Of a DNA stretch of 64,000 nucleotides, positions 34,612 through 43,414 are shown piece after piece. The position numbers and the translations under genes are program-made. The notes beneath the pieces were generated by a model that did no database searches, was not told the DNA's origin, and saw only the letters and a program-made list of their open reading frames with translations. Source of the stretch: Azophilus sp965220835 (GTDB taxonomy: Bacteria; Pseudomonadota; Gammaproteobacteria; Pseudomonadales; Azotimanducaceae); assembly GCA_965220835.1 (NCBI GenBank), contig OZ244842.1, forward strand, positions 992,001 to 1,056,000, written 5' to 3'. Within the stretch, counting starts at the first letter, position 1. Each line of letters starts with the position of its first letter.

Positions 34612-37269
34612 ATGAGCCTACCTTGCAGTCTTTTGTCCACTTCACGGCGAACTACTAGCGCCTTGACGGCGTTTCTTGCGGCGTTGCTGGTTTGGGCTGG
34701 GCCGTCGGAAGCCGAAGCCGAAGAGGCACAAGCCGGGGTGCTTGAGGAGATCATTGTCACCGGCACCAAGCGGGATGTCTCGCAGCAGGATACGCCGATT
34801 GCTGTGTCCACCATCACCGCCAATGACATCGCCAAGACCTTTGGCAATGACATCCGCGCGCTGGGGGATTTGTCGCCAAACGTCACGCTAACCAACCAAA
34901 CCGGCTTCAACGCCTTGGCAGGTGGCATTCGGGGCACTGGGACCATCTCCATCCTGACCACCCAAGACCCCAGCGTCGGGCTACTGGTTGATGAATTCGC
35001 GCTCAACCATGTCCAGACCCAGTTTGCTGAGTTGTTCGATGTGGAGCAGGTGGAGATTTACCGCGGCCCACAGGGAACGCTGTTCGGCAAGAACAGCACT
35101 GGGGGCACCATCGTGATTACATCCAAGCGGCCCGATATGGAAACCATGAGCGCCGACCTCAAGCTGAGCGTTGGGGGTTACGACGGAGGGTCTGACAAGT
35201 ACAAGGCTCAGGTTGGCATCGATATTCCGATCATTGAAGGTCAACTGTCTTTCCGGTTTGCGGGATCCTTGACCAACGAAGATGGCGTCTACACAAATGA
35301 CAAGGACACCGCGACGTTCCCCGAGTTCATACCTATCCTAGGTTTCGCTGGGATTGATCCCAACAATGCGCCTCTGCCGCCAGAACTGAACACCACCACC
35401 CAAGGCGGGGGAGAGCGGCTCGATGGTAAGGATGTCGTTGCGGCAAAGTCCAAGCTGCTTTGGCAGCCAACGGATCGATACGAGGCTTACTTCATTTGGG
35501 AGTTTTTGCGCGACCGCTCTGATTCACCGCCAGGTATCAATGAAACACCCGCTGGAGAGGGGTTTCTTTTGGAGAACTTGGGCTTTCCGGGCTTTCAGAC
35601 CGTGAACAATGATCCCTTTAGCACCGGCGTTACGCAGCAGGGCGCCGGCATTAACATGCGTGACGGGCATCAAGTTGATGCGGACGGCTTCTATCTCACC
35701 CAAACTTTGGATCTTGAGTACGGCAGCATTAAGTCCATTACGGGCTATAGAGAGCACTCTGAAATTCTGCCCAGCACCTATACCGGTGAGGCGTTCTTGT
35801 CCTTGTTCGACGCCAGCAGGAACCTTGAAAGGGAGCAGTTTCAACAGGAGTTACGCTTTGTTTCAGAATTGGATGGGCCTTTCAACTTTGTTGTAGGCGG
35901 CATTTTCCTCACCGACGAATTAGATTTCGTTGCGTATTCCACGCAAGGCTTGGCGTCTTTGGTTCCTCCTCGCCTCAATGATCCCAGTGCGCCGCTTTAC
36001 GATGATCGGGGTTACGTCAATTTGGATTTGCGCAACCTCACAGGAGATCCTGGTTTTGGTGTGGTGAAACAGGATCGGCAGTCATGGGCGATCTACGGGG
36101 ATGGAACTTTCCAAGTAAGCGAGCGATTAAGCCTGACAGCGGGTTTGCGCTACACGGAAGACGAGAAGGAGTTCTTCAAGCCCACGGGTGCGGGTGGACC
36201 GTGCAATCAGTACACCGAGGCACGGGACGCTAGAGCGGTAAACCCGAGCCTTCCCTTAGATGCGCCCGGCAACTGCATTGACGCGCGCTCCACGACCGCC
36301 AGCCGAGCCGGACTGGACCCAACTCAAATCGACCCATTCGAAAGCCCAATTCCACCATCGGCCTACGCCTTTGTGGCGGATGCCAAGCGCACTTGGGATC
36401 AGATTACCTGGCGGACGGTATTGGATTACAAGCCAAGTGATGCCCAATTGCTTTACCTGAGCTTTGCCACGGGTTTTCTGGCAGGCGGGTTCAGTGAAAC
36501 CTGCTCAAGGGTCTCCACTTGTGAGCCCTACGCGCCGGAAAAGAACCTGAACATTGAGGTCGGGTACAAGGGCGACTTGATGGACAATCGCCTGCGCTTC
36601 AACGTCGCGGCGTTCTTCACCGAGTACGAAGATCTGCAGCGCAATCAGGTGTTTCCGTTCGTTGATCCCGTCAGTGGCGCCCCCGCACAGGAAACCCTCA
36701 CCCTAAACGTGGGCGACTCGGAGGTTATGGGGGTGGAAATGGAAGCGACTTGGCTTGCTAGCGACCGCTTGCAGTTTAAGGGTTCGTTGGGTTGGACGGA
36801 TGGCGAATACAAATCCTTCACCCTGCCGGGCGAGTTCAAGGAAGCGGAAGGCGTCGATTTGACCGACTTGAACATCCCCTTTCTGCCGGAATGGCAAATC
36901 GGGCTTCAAGCAATATACGATCAACCCTTGGCCAATGGCGGGGCGATCTCATGGATTGCCGGCCTTCATCACCAGTCAGAAGCCGAAACAAGCCCGTTGG
37001 ACCCCAATGCAGCGCAAGGCGGCAATATCGCTTTTTCAGGACCGGTCGCTCGGCATCCTTCCTTGTCTCAAATGGAGAAGCGAACGCTTGTAGATGCGAA
37101 TGTCACCTATTCCAGCCCTGATGACCGCTACTACGTGACGTTGTACGGCAAGAACTTGCTGAATGAGAAATATAGAGTTTCGTCCAACTCCGTTGGTGCC
37201 TTGTGGAACTTCACCTATTACGCACCGCCAATGCAATGGGGTGTTGAGTTAGGCGTTACCCTGCAGTAG
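34612..37269 (+). CDS. TonB-dependent outer-membrane receptor 3 (AT-richer)
   Basis: The 885-residue protein has a signal peptide (LTAFLAALLVWAGPSEA), a TonB-box-like LEEIIVTGTKR and the plug landmarks GGIRGTGT and VEIYRGPQGTLFGKNSTGGTIV. Its terminal strand is WGVELGVTLQ. GAGGAGAGAGAGC precedes the ATG. Base use differs from its neighbours: stretches such as 35881-35940 fall to about 43% G+C, while the other receptors are near 60-65%. This suggests a more recent acquisition. It leads the run SDR-MDR-BVMO, with only 8 bp to the SDR gene. Confidence 0.9.
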   Translation: MSLPCSLLSTSRRTTSALTAFLAALLVWAGPSEAEAEEAQAGVLEEIIVTGTKRDVSQQDTPIAVSTITANDIAKTFGNDIRALGDLSPNVTLTNQTGFNALAGGIRGTGTISILTTQDPSVGLLVDEFALNHVQTQFAELFDVEQVEIYRGPQGTLFGKNSTGGTIVITSKRPDMETMSADLKLSVGGYDGGSDKYKAQVGIDIPIIEGQLSFRFAGSLTNEDGVYTNDKDTATFPEFIPILGFAGIDPNNAPLPPELNTTTQGGGERLDGKDVVAAKSKLLWQPTDRYEAYFIWEFLRDRSDSPPGINETPAGEGFLLENLGFPGFQTVNNDPFSTGVTQQGAGINMRDGHQVDADGFYLTQTLDLEYGSIKSITGYREHSEILPSTYTGEAFLSLFDASRNLEREQFQQELRFVSELDGPFNFVVGGIFLTDELDFVAYSTQGLASLVPPRLNDPSAPLYDDRGYVNLDLRNLTGDPGFGVVKQDRQSWAIYGDGTFQVSERLSLTAGLRYTEDEKEFFKPTGAGGPCNQYTEARDARAVNPSLPLDAPGNCIDARSTTASRAGLDPTQIDPFESPIPPSAYAFVADAKRTWDQITWRTVLDYKPSDAQLLYLSFATGFLAGGFSETCSRVSTCEPYAPEKNLNIEVGYKGDLMDNRLRFNVAAFFTEYEDLQRNQVFPFVDPVSGAPAQETLTLNVGDSEVMGVEMEATWLASDRLQFKGSLGWTDGEYKSFTLPGEFKEAEGVDLTDLNIPFLPEWQIGLQAIYDQPLANGGAISWIAGLHHQSEAETSPLDPNAAQGGNIAFSGPVARHPSLSQMEKRTLVDANVTYSSPDDRYYVTLYGKNLLNEKYRVSSNSVGALWNFTYYAPPMQWGVELGVTLQ

Positions 37270-37277
37270 CGAATTCC

Positions 37278-38066
37278 GTGAAAGGCCTTCTTGACCAAAA
37301 GGTCGCCGTAGTCACTGGCTCCGCGGTCGGCATCGGCCGCGGGGTATCCGTGCGGCTGGCGGAGGAGGGGGCTGACATCGTCGCCTTGGATGTCAACAGC
37401 GTTGAAAACCGGGCTACCGCCGAAGCGGTGCGGGCCACAGGCTGGCAGTGCCTGCCCATCGCTTGCGACGTGGCGGACCGGGTGCAGGTGCGCAGCGCCA
37501 TAGACGCGGGCCTGCAAGCCTTCGGGCGCATTGACGTGCTGGTGAACAACGCGGCGGTCTGGGACGACTCCTCGCTGCTGAACGGCACCTACGAGTCCCA
37601 GACGGCTGCATTCGAGGCGTCCATGGGCGCTTGCGCCATGGGCAGCTACTACTGCGCCCGGGCCTGCGTTCCGGCCATGGCCCAAGCGGGTGGCGGGCAC
37701 ATCATCAACATCATCACCGAGCACGTGAAGGAAGGCCACTACATCACCGGCATGCCGGCGCTTGGCTACGACTGCGCCAAGTTCTCGCAGTGGCGGCAGA
37801 CCGAGACCTGGGCGATGGAATTGGCGGATGTCAGCATTCGCGTCAACGGGCTTTGCTTTGGCGCCACTGACAGCCCCATGCTGCGGGGCGCCGCGCCGGA
37901 GCTGGCGGATTCGGCCATGAAGCCGGCGGACATCGGCCAAGCCATCATCAACCTGATTGCCCACGGCGAGGCGGGGCCGAGCGGGGAAACCTATCTGTTC
38001 GGCACCTCGGGCACCCCTAGGGCGGAGAGCTTGGCCGCCATCGCGGCGCTGGCGCCGACCGGTTAG
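37278..38066 (+). CDS. Short-chain dehydrogenase/reductase
   Basis: The 262-residue SDR has the nucleotide motif TGSAVGIGRG, an acidic residue after strand 2 (ALDVN, suggesting NAD), NNAAVW and the catalytic Y-x-x-x-K as YDCAK. The usual active-site Ser of NISS is replaced in the segment IINIITEHV, apparently by Thr. The start is a GTG 8 bp after the receptor stop, without a clear ribosome-binding site, so coupling is likely. It could oxidise a secondary alcohol to the ketone used by the BVMO downstream (inference). Confidence 0.8.
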   Translation: MKGLLDQKVAVVTGSAVGIGRGVSVRLAEEGADIVALDVNSVENRATAEAVRATGWQCLPIACDVADRVQVRSAIDAGLQAFGRIDVLVNNAAVWDDSSLLNGTYESQTAAFEASMGACAMGSYYCARACVPAMAQAGGGHIINIITEHVKEGHYITGMPALGYDCAKFSQWRQTETWAMELADVSIRVNGLCFGATDSPMLRGAAPELADSAMKPADIGQAIINLIAHGEAGPSGETYLFGTSGTPRAESLAAIAALAPTG

Positions 38067-38151
38067 TGTTCTGCCCCGCGAGTAATCGCTCCTATTTCTC
38101 GGACAGGGCGCTGGGCACGCGCAATCAACAGGTCTTTCAAGGGAGGCTGCC

Positions 38152-39183
38152 ATGGCAGACCCATCGTCCAACGAGGGCGTCAACCATCAGGTTTATCTGA
38201 AGCAGGTGCCCGAAGGCATAGCCGGGCCGGACGACTTCGACGTGCGCCCTGCACCGATGCCGCAAATAGGTCCCGGCGAAGTGCTGGTGGCGGCCCACTA
38301 CCTGGGTGTCGATGCCGCCCTGCGGCTGATCGTGCGGGACAGCGACGAGTTCCTGTTTCGGGTGCGCCCCGGCGATTTGGTGCGCGGCTCCATGGCCGGC
38401 CAAGTCATTGAGTCCAATCATGCAGACTACCAAGTCGGGGACTACGTGCTTGCCTCCCAAGGCGTGCAGAACTATGCCGTCAGCAACGGCGAAGACTTGG
38501 AGAAGTGCGATGTCAGCCAAGCCCCCTTGGCGGCCTGGCTCGGTGGCTTCGGCGTGTCCGGCCTGACGGCCTACTTCGCCATCACCGAGGAGTGCAAGCC
38601 GCAGCCGGGCCAGACCGTGTTGGTGAACGGCGCAGCGGGCGCGGTGGGGTCCATCGCCGGCCAGATCGCCCGTTTAGCCGGAGCGCGGGTCATCGGCTTG
38701 ACCAGCAGCGCCGAGAAGTGCCGCTGGCTGACCGAGACGCTGGGCTACGACGTGGCCATCAACTACCGAGAAGGCAACCTCTACGAGCGCTTGGCGGAAG
38801 CGGCCCCGGAGCGCCTCGATGTCATCTTCGACAACGTCGGCGGCCCCATCCTCGACGAAAGCCTGAAACTGATTGCCATGCGCGGCGTTGTGCTGCTGTG
38901 CGGCTCCACCTCCCAATACGCCGCCGAGACCATGACCGGCCCCAACAACTACATCTGGCTCGGCACCATGCGCGCCCGCATGCAGGGCTTTGTCATCTTC
39001 GACTACGCAGACCGCTACGCCGAAGCCCGTGCCCGCATGGCCCGTTGGATTGCCAGCGGCGACCTAAAGCTCGCCGAACACATCGTCGACGGCGACGTGG
39101 CCGACTTCCCCCGCGCCTTCCAGCAACTCTACGAGGGCCAAAACCTCGGCAAGATGCTGGTCCGTCTGCCCGCGGGGCGTTGA
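38152..39183 (+). CDS. Zinc-independent MDR NADPH oxidoreductase (CurA/PTGR-like)
   Basis: The 343-residue medium-chain reductase lacks the zinc-binding residues of alcohol dehydrogenases. It shows the NADPH motif VNGAAGAVGSIAGQIARLAGARVIG followed by TSSAEKC, and the family segment DVIFDNVGGPILDESL, as in curcumin/prostaglandin reductases that reduce the double bond of enones. AGGGAGG precedes the ATG. Placed between SDR and BVMO, it fits a path in which an unsaturated ketone is saturated before oxygen insertion. Confidence 0.8.
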   Translation: MADPSSNEGVNHQVYLKQVPEGIAGPDDFDVRPAPMPQIGPGEVLVAAHYLGVDAALRLIVRDSDEFLFRVRPGDLVRGSMAGQVIESNHADYQVGDYVLASQGVQNYAVSNGEDLEKCDVSQAPLAAWLGGFGVSGLTAYFAITEECKPQPGQTVLVNGAAGAVGSIAGQIARLAGARVIGLTSSAEKCRWLTETLGYDVAINYREGNLYERLAEAAPERLDVIFDNVGGPILDESLKLIAMRGVVLLCGSTSQYAAETMTGPNNYIWLGTMRARMQGFVIFDYADRYAEARARMARWIASGDLKLAEHIVDGDVADFPRAFQQLYEGQNLGKMLVRLPAGR

Positions 39184-39247
39184 GCGGGCCACGCCGCTTT
39201 CGACCATCGCCATCTTGGACGATGACGGCTGTTTGAGAGAACCTGCC

Positions 39248-40870
39248 ATGGCGCAAGAGTCGGTTGAGCAACTGGACGCATTGATCATCGGGGCGGGGGT
39301 CTCGGGCCTTTACGCCCTGCACCACCTGCGCGGAATGGGATTGTCCGTGGCCGTGTGCGACGGCGCGGGAGGCATCGGCGGCACTTGGTGGTACAACGGC
39401 TATCCCGGCGCCCGAGTCGATGGACCCGGCAGCCCCTTCTACTGCTACACATTCGCCGATGAACTCATGCAGGAGTGGGACTGGGCCGAGACCCAGCCCT
39501 CGCAGGCGGAAGTGCTGGCTTACCTGGAGCATGTCGCCGACCGGTTCGACCTCCGGCGCCAAATCCGGCTCAACACCTGGATACGCAATCCCCGCTACGA
39601 CGAGGCGGCACAGCTTTGGACGGTTGACACCAGCACGGGCGGGCGAATCGCCGCCCAGTTCCTCATCTGCGCAGTCGGTGCCCTGTCCACGGCCAATCGG
39701 CCGGACATTCCCGGCATTGACGACTTTGCGGGCGAGTGCCACCACACCGGCAACTGGCCCCACGAGCCGGTTCGCTTCGCGGGCAAGAGGGTGGGGGTGA
39801 TTGGCACGGGCTCCTCGGGCATTCAGGCGATTCCGGAGATTGCCAAACAAGCAGCGCACCTCACCGTGTTCCAGCGCACGCCGCAGTTCAGTTTCCCGGC
39901 CCGCAACGAGCCCCTCACCGCTGAGGAGCTGGCCAGCGTCCGCGACAACTGGGAGGCCCTCAAAGAGAATATGCGCAACTTCAACGGAGGTTTCCCTTGG
40001 CCGCGCAATCTGCGCACCGCCGCTGAGGACACGCCAGCGGAGCGTCAGGCGTTGTTCGAGAGGCTTTGGCAGGAAGGCACCCTGAAGTTCATCACCGGCA
40101 ACTACTCGGACCTGCTGACCAATAAGGAGACCAACGGCATGGTTGCCGATTTCGTGCGCGGCAAGATCCGCGAAATCGTGCGCGACCCGGCCACCGCCGA
40201 CAAGCTGATGCCTGACCACTACGTGGCCACCAAGCGGCCGGTGCTCGACAACGGCTACTTCGAGACCTACAACCGGGAGAACGTGACCCTGGTTGACCTG
40301 CGGGAAGATCCCATCGAGCGCATCACCCCATCCGGGGTGCGCACGTCGACCGGCGAGCATCCCTTGGACATGCTGGTGCTGGCGACCGGTTTCGACGCCA
40401 TCAGCGGCACCTTCCTGCGCCTCAACCCGAAGGGGCGCGCTGGGTTGAGCCTCAAGGGGCGTTGGCGCGAGCGCTACCACAATTACTTGGGTCTGATGAT
40501 CTCGGGTTTCCCCAACCTGTTCATGGTGCATGGCCCCGGCACGCCCGGCGTGCTTTACAACATGCCGCTCGGTGCGGAGCGCGAAATCGAATGGGTGGGC
40601 CATTGCATAGCGCATCTGCGCGGCCAGCGCTTGGGTGCCGTGGAGGCCACGCCTGCCGCCGAGGCAGCTTGGGCGGAGGAGGTGGAAGGCTTCGCCAATC
40701 GCACCCTCTATCCGCTCACTGACTCCTGGTACACCGGCGCCAACATCCCCGGCAAACCGCGCCAGTTCTCGGTTCACTTGGGAGGTCCTTACTACTTCGA
40801 GCGCCTTTCCCAAGTGGCGGCCAGCGGCTATGAGGGAATCGAGTTCGAGGCCGCGCGCCGCCAAGCATGA
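39248..40870 (+). CDS. Baeyer-Villiger monooxygenase (class B flavoprotein)
   Basis: The protein of about 540 residues has FAD motif LIIGAGVSGLYALHHLRG, GGTWWYNGYPGARVD, the BVMO fingerprint FAGECHHTGNWP near residue 160 and the NADPH motif VGVIGTGSSGIQ. Its C-terminus, VAASGYEGIEF, resembles the C-terminal tail left in the remnant at 13030. The length and N-terminus are of the cyclohexanone-monooxygenase type, unlike the extended enzyme at 15749. The ATG at 39248 is preferred over one 33 nt upstream because MAQESVEQLDALIIG is family-like. It is the last gene of the receptor-SDR-MDR-BVMO run. Confidence 0.85.
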   Translation: MAQESVEQLDALIIGAGVSGLYALHHLRGMGLSVAVCDGAGGIGGTWWYNGYPGARVDGPGSPFYCYTFADELMQEWDWAETQPSQAEVLAYLEHVADRFDLRRQIRLNTWIRNPRYDEAAQLWTVDTSTGGRIAAQFLICAVGALSTANRPDIPGIDDFAGECHHTGNWPHEPVRFAGKRVGVIGTGSSGIQAIPEIAKQAAHLTVFQRTPQFSFPARNEPLTAEELASVRDNWEALKENMRNFNGGFPWPRNLRTAAEDTPAERQALFERLWQEGTLKFITGNYSDLLTNKETNGMVADFVRGKIREIVRDPATADKLMPDHYVATKRPVLDNGYFETYNRENVTLVDLREDPIERITPSGVRTSTGEHPLDMLVLATGFDAISGTFLRLNPKGRAGLSLKGRWRERYHNYLGLMISGFPNLFMVHGPGTPGVLYNMPLGAEREIEWVGHCIAHLRGQRLGAVEATPAAEAAWAEEVEGFANRTLYPLTDSWYTGANIPGKPRQFSVHLGGPYYFERLSQVAASGYEGIEFEAARRQA

Positions 40871-40958
40871 TCAGCGATTTCCGTTTGAGAAACGGCGCTG
40901 CCTGAAGGGGGCAGTTGCGCTAGAGTTCGCGCTTTCGAGTGCCCACAGGAGCAGTAGC

Positions 40959-42465
40959 ATGCCGACCCCGACTGATTCCATTTGCCCGGTCCGCAACTCG
41001 GGCAACAGGTGCCGTAAAGCGGCCTTCCGGCAGGCGCTGGCTTTGTTGGTTTTTGTGCCCCTTGTTGCGCTCGCCATCGAGAATGGCGAAAGCGCTGCTG
41101 CGAGCGTTGAGATTCCCTTCCAGAGGTTCATTCTCGACAATGGCCTGACCCTCATCGTGCACGAGGACCGCAAGGCCCCTGTGGTGGCAGTGAACGTTTG
41201 GTACCACGTCGGCTCCAAGAACGAGCAGCCGGGCAAGACCGGGTTCGCCCATCTCTTCGAACATCTGATGTTCAACGGCACGGAGAACTACCCCGGCGAG
41301 TACTTCGAGCCCTTTGAGCGGGTTGGCGCCACGGGCATGAACGGCACCACCAACGTCGACCGCACCAATTATTTCCAAGTGGTTCCCAAGAACGCGCTCG
41401 ATCTCGCACTGTGGATGGAGTCCGACCGCATGGGCCACCTGCTTGGCGCTGTGGATCAGGCGCGCCTTGATGAGCAGCGCGGCGTGGTGCAGAACGAGAA
41501 GCGGCAGCGGGAGAACCAGCCCTACGGCCGCGTCTATGACGTCCTGTTCGAGAACCTGTTTCCCGAAGGCCACCCCTACGCTTGGTCCGTCATCGGCAGC
41601 ATGGATGACCTGAACTCAGCGTCGCTCGATGACGTCAGGGACTGGTTCAACCGGTACTACGGCGCCGCCAACGCCGTGCTGGTCATTGCCGGCGACGTGC
41701 AGGCGGCGGCCGTGAAGGAGCGGGTGGAGCACTGTTTCGGCCACATTCCCGCCGGTCCGCCGCTGGAGCGCCAAGCGGCTTGAGGCCGTTGCGCATCGCG
41801 ACGAGTCCCTCGTTTATCTGGTGGATCGCCCGGACTCCGAGCAATCCGTCATCATCGCCGGCCACATCGCACCGCCGCGCAACAGCGAGGCGGACCTGGC
41901 CATCAGCGCCATGAACCAAGTGCTCGGCGGCGACTTCACCGCCCGCGTCAACATGAATTTGCGCGAGGACAAGGGCTGGTCCTACGGGGCCCGCACGCAA
42001 ATCGTACCCACCCGGGGGCAGCGACCGTTCATCGCGTTGGCACCGGTGCAAACCGACAAGACCAGCGAAGCGATGGCCGAACTGAAGCGGGAAATCGAGG
42101 CGATAGTTGGCGTGCGGCCGCCGGAGGCGGAAGAGATCGCCAAGGTGAAGGACCAGCGCACGCTGTCATTGCCGGGCCGTTGGGAGACCGCTCGGGCGGT
42201 GGTGGGCTCCCTTTCCGAAATTGTGCGGTTTAAGTTGCCGGAAGACTACTGGCAAAACTACGCGGATGCGGTTCGCGGCCTGAGTAACGCGGAAATCCGT
42301 CAGGCCGCAGTGGACGTGGTGCGCCCCGAAAGCCTGATTTGGGTGGTTGTCGGTGATCGCAGCCGCATCGAGGAGGGCATCCGGGAGCTTGGGGTTGGCG
42401 AGGTCGTGCTGCTCGATGCGGATGGCAATCCAGTGGCTTCGGATGTGGCTGCGGCTGGCGGGTGA
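40959..42465 (+). pseudogene. Broken M16-family zinc peptidase (internal deletion plus frame change)
   Basis: The first 274 residues have a signal peptide and the M16 zinc motif HLFEH (His98-Glu101-His102), ending FGHIPAGPPLERQAA at a TGA at 41781. A different frame (+1) resumes near 41760 with SAKRLEAVAHRDESLVYLVDRPDSEQSV and continues with LREDKGWSYGA and VVVGDRSRIEEGIRELG to 42465. The second part resembles the last domain of the roughly 900-950-residue double M16 peptidases. The two middle domains, some 400 residues, are therefore missing and the join is out of frame. If expressed it would give only the truncated N-terminal domain. Confidence 0.75.
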
Positions 42466-42599
42466 AAACAGCCGGGCTGCGTTAGCACCTGTTCCCTGCA
42501 CATCCGCGCCTTCGCCCGGCGCGAGGCGCCGTTGCTTCGTGCGGTGGACACGCGCTGGGAAGAACGCTGGTTCCTGGCGGTTGCAAGCGCCGGTGATCC

Positions 42600-42615
42600 G
42601 CAAGTTAATACTTGC
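42600..42615. terminator. Hairpin between convergent genes
   Basis: GCAAGT, loop TAAT, ACTTGC form a perfect 6-bp stem 8 bp beyond the stop of the leftward gene at 42623. There is no T-tract in either direction, so termination is only possible. Confidence 0.25.
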
Positions 42616-42622
42616 AAACGCC

Positions 42623-43291
42623 TCACCTTGGCCGCGGAATCCGCTCCGCCGCTGGCAAGGTGCAGATGCGGTCCATCCGCGTGACGCTGCCGTCGGCGTA
42701 TTCCCACACCAGCTGTTCGCCATCCAAGTAGCGCCGCACCACCACGGGGCCCCAACCGAACACGTGGAAATTCAGAACGCCCCGGTTCCAGATCATGCTG
42801 GCGGATGTTCGCGCACAATAGGGCTTGCCGCCGATTGTGAAGGCCACGGAGCCTTCGGTGTCGTTGGTGTTTTCGCCTAGGGTGCTGTTGGGACCGTAAT
42901 CGTGAATGATGCCGCTGCTGGTGACCACCACCCGGCGTCCGCACTGTTCGATGCGTTCCACGTGACCGACGTGTCCGCCTGCCACCCCTAGCCAAAGCCC
43001 CCGTATGTCTTCGGCGCCGGCCACCAAAGGTTCGGTGCACTCCGCCAGAATCGGCAACGGGAAGTGGGCGTAGCTGCAGCCGGGCGTGTTGCCCTTGGGT
43101 ATGTCCGCCGCCAGCTTGCCGCTGCCGTCTAGTGGGGGAAGTTTGCAGTAGTCGATCAAGCTGCCGTCGCCGGCCAGCGTAGCCGGATCGGTCGTAAGCG
43201 GTGGTCGCGGCGAGAGAAACACCGCCCAGAACGCCACCAGCAAGCAGGCGATGAGAACGGCAGCGGACCAAAGCAGGATTCTGCTGATCAT
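42623..43291 (-). CDS. Membrane-anchored hypothetical protein
   Basis: The 222-residue protein has one N-terminal membrane segment (LLWSAAVLIACLLVAFWAVFL) and an outside domain with at least six Cys (YCKLPP, GCSYAHF, ECTEP, QCGRR, YCART, ICTLP), which suggests disulfides in the periplasm. I do not recognise the family. The pattern of short strands with Gly and Asn turns suggests a compact beta fold. It stands between the broken peptidase and the dehalogenase-like gene and has no obvious operon partner. Confidence 0.6.
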   Translation of the reverse strand: MISRILLWSAAVLIACLLVAFWAVFLSPRPPLTTDPATLAGDGSLIDYCKLPPLDGSGKLAADIPKGNTPGCSYAHFPLPILAECTEPLVAGAEDIRGLWLGVAGGHVGHVERIEQCGRRVVVTSSGIIHDYGPNSTLGENTNDTEGSVAFTIGGKPYCARTSASMIWNRGVLNFHVFGWGPVVVRRYLDGEQLVWEYADGSVTRMDRICTLPAAERIPRPR

Positions 43292-43346
43292 GGTGCGGGT
43301 TCCGGTTGATCCCCAATGCCATTCATCGGGGGATGCTCGTCGTCAA

Positions 43347-43380
43347 CCGACGCTCGCCGTCGGCCGACGCTCACCTTCGG
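43347..43380. repeat. Tandem pair of 17-bp palindromic repeats
   Basis: CCGACGCTCGCCGTCGG is followed directly by CCGACGCTCACCTTCGG. The first forms a 6-bp stem (CCGACG/CGTCGG). A more diverged related stretch continues to about 43410. It lies in the intergenic region before the dehalogenase-like gene's stop. Confidence 0.5.
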
Positions 43381-43414
43381 CTGGTGTTTGCCGACCGTCG
43401 GCGCTGGCCGTCGT

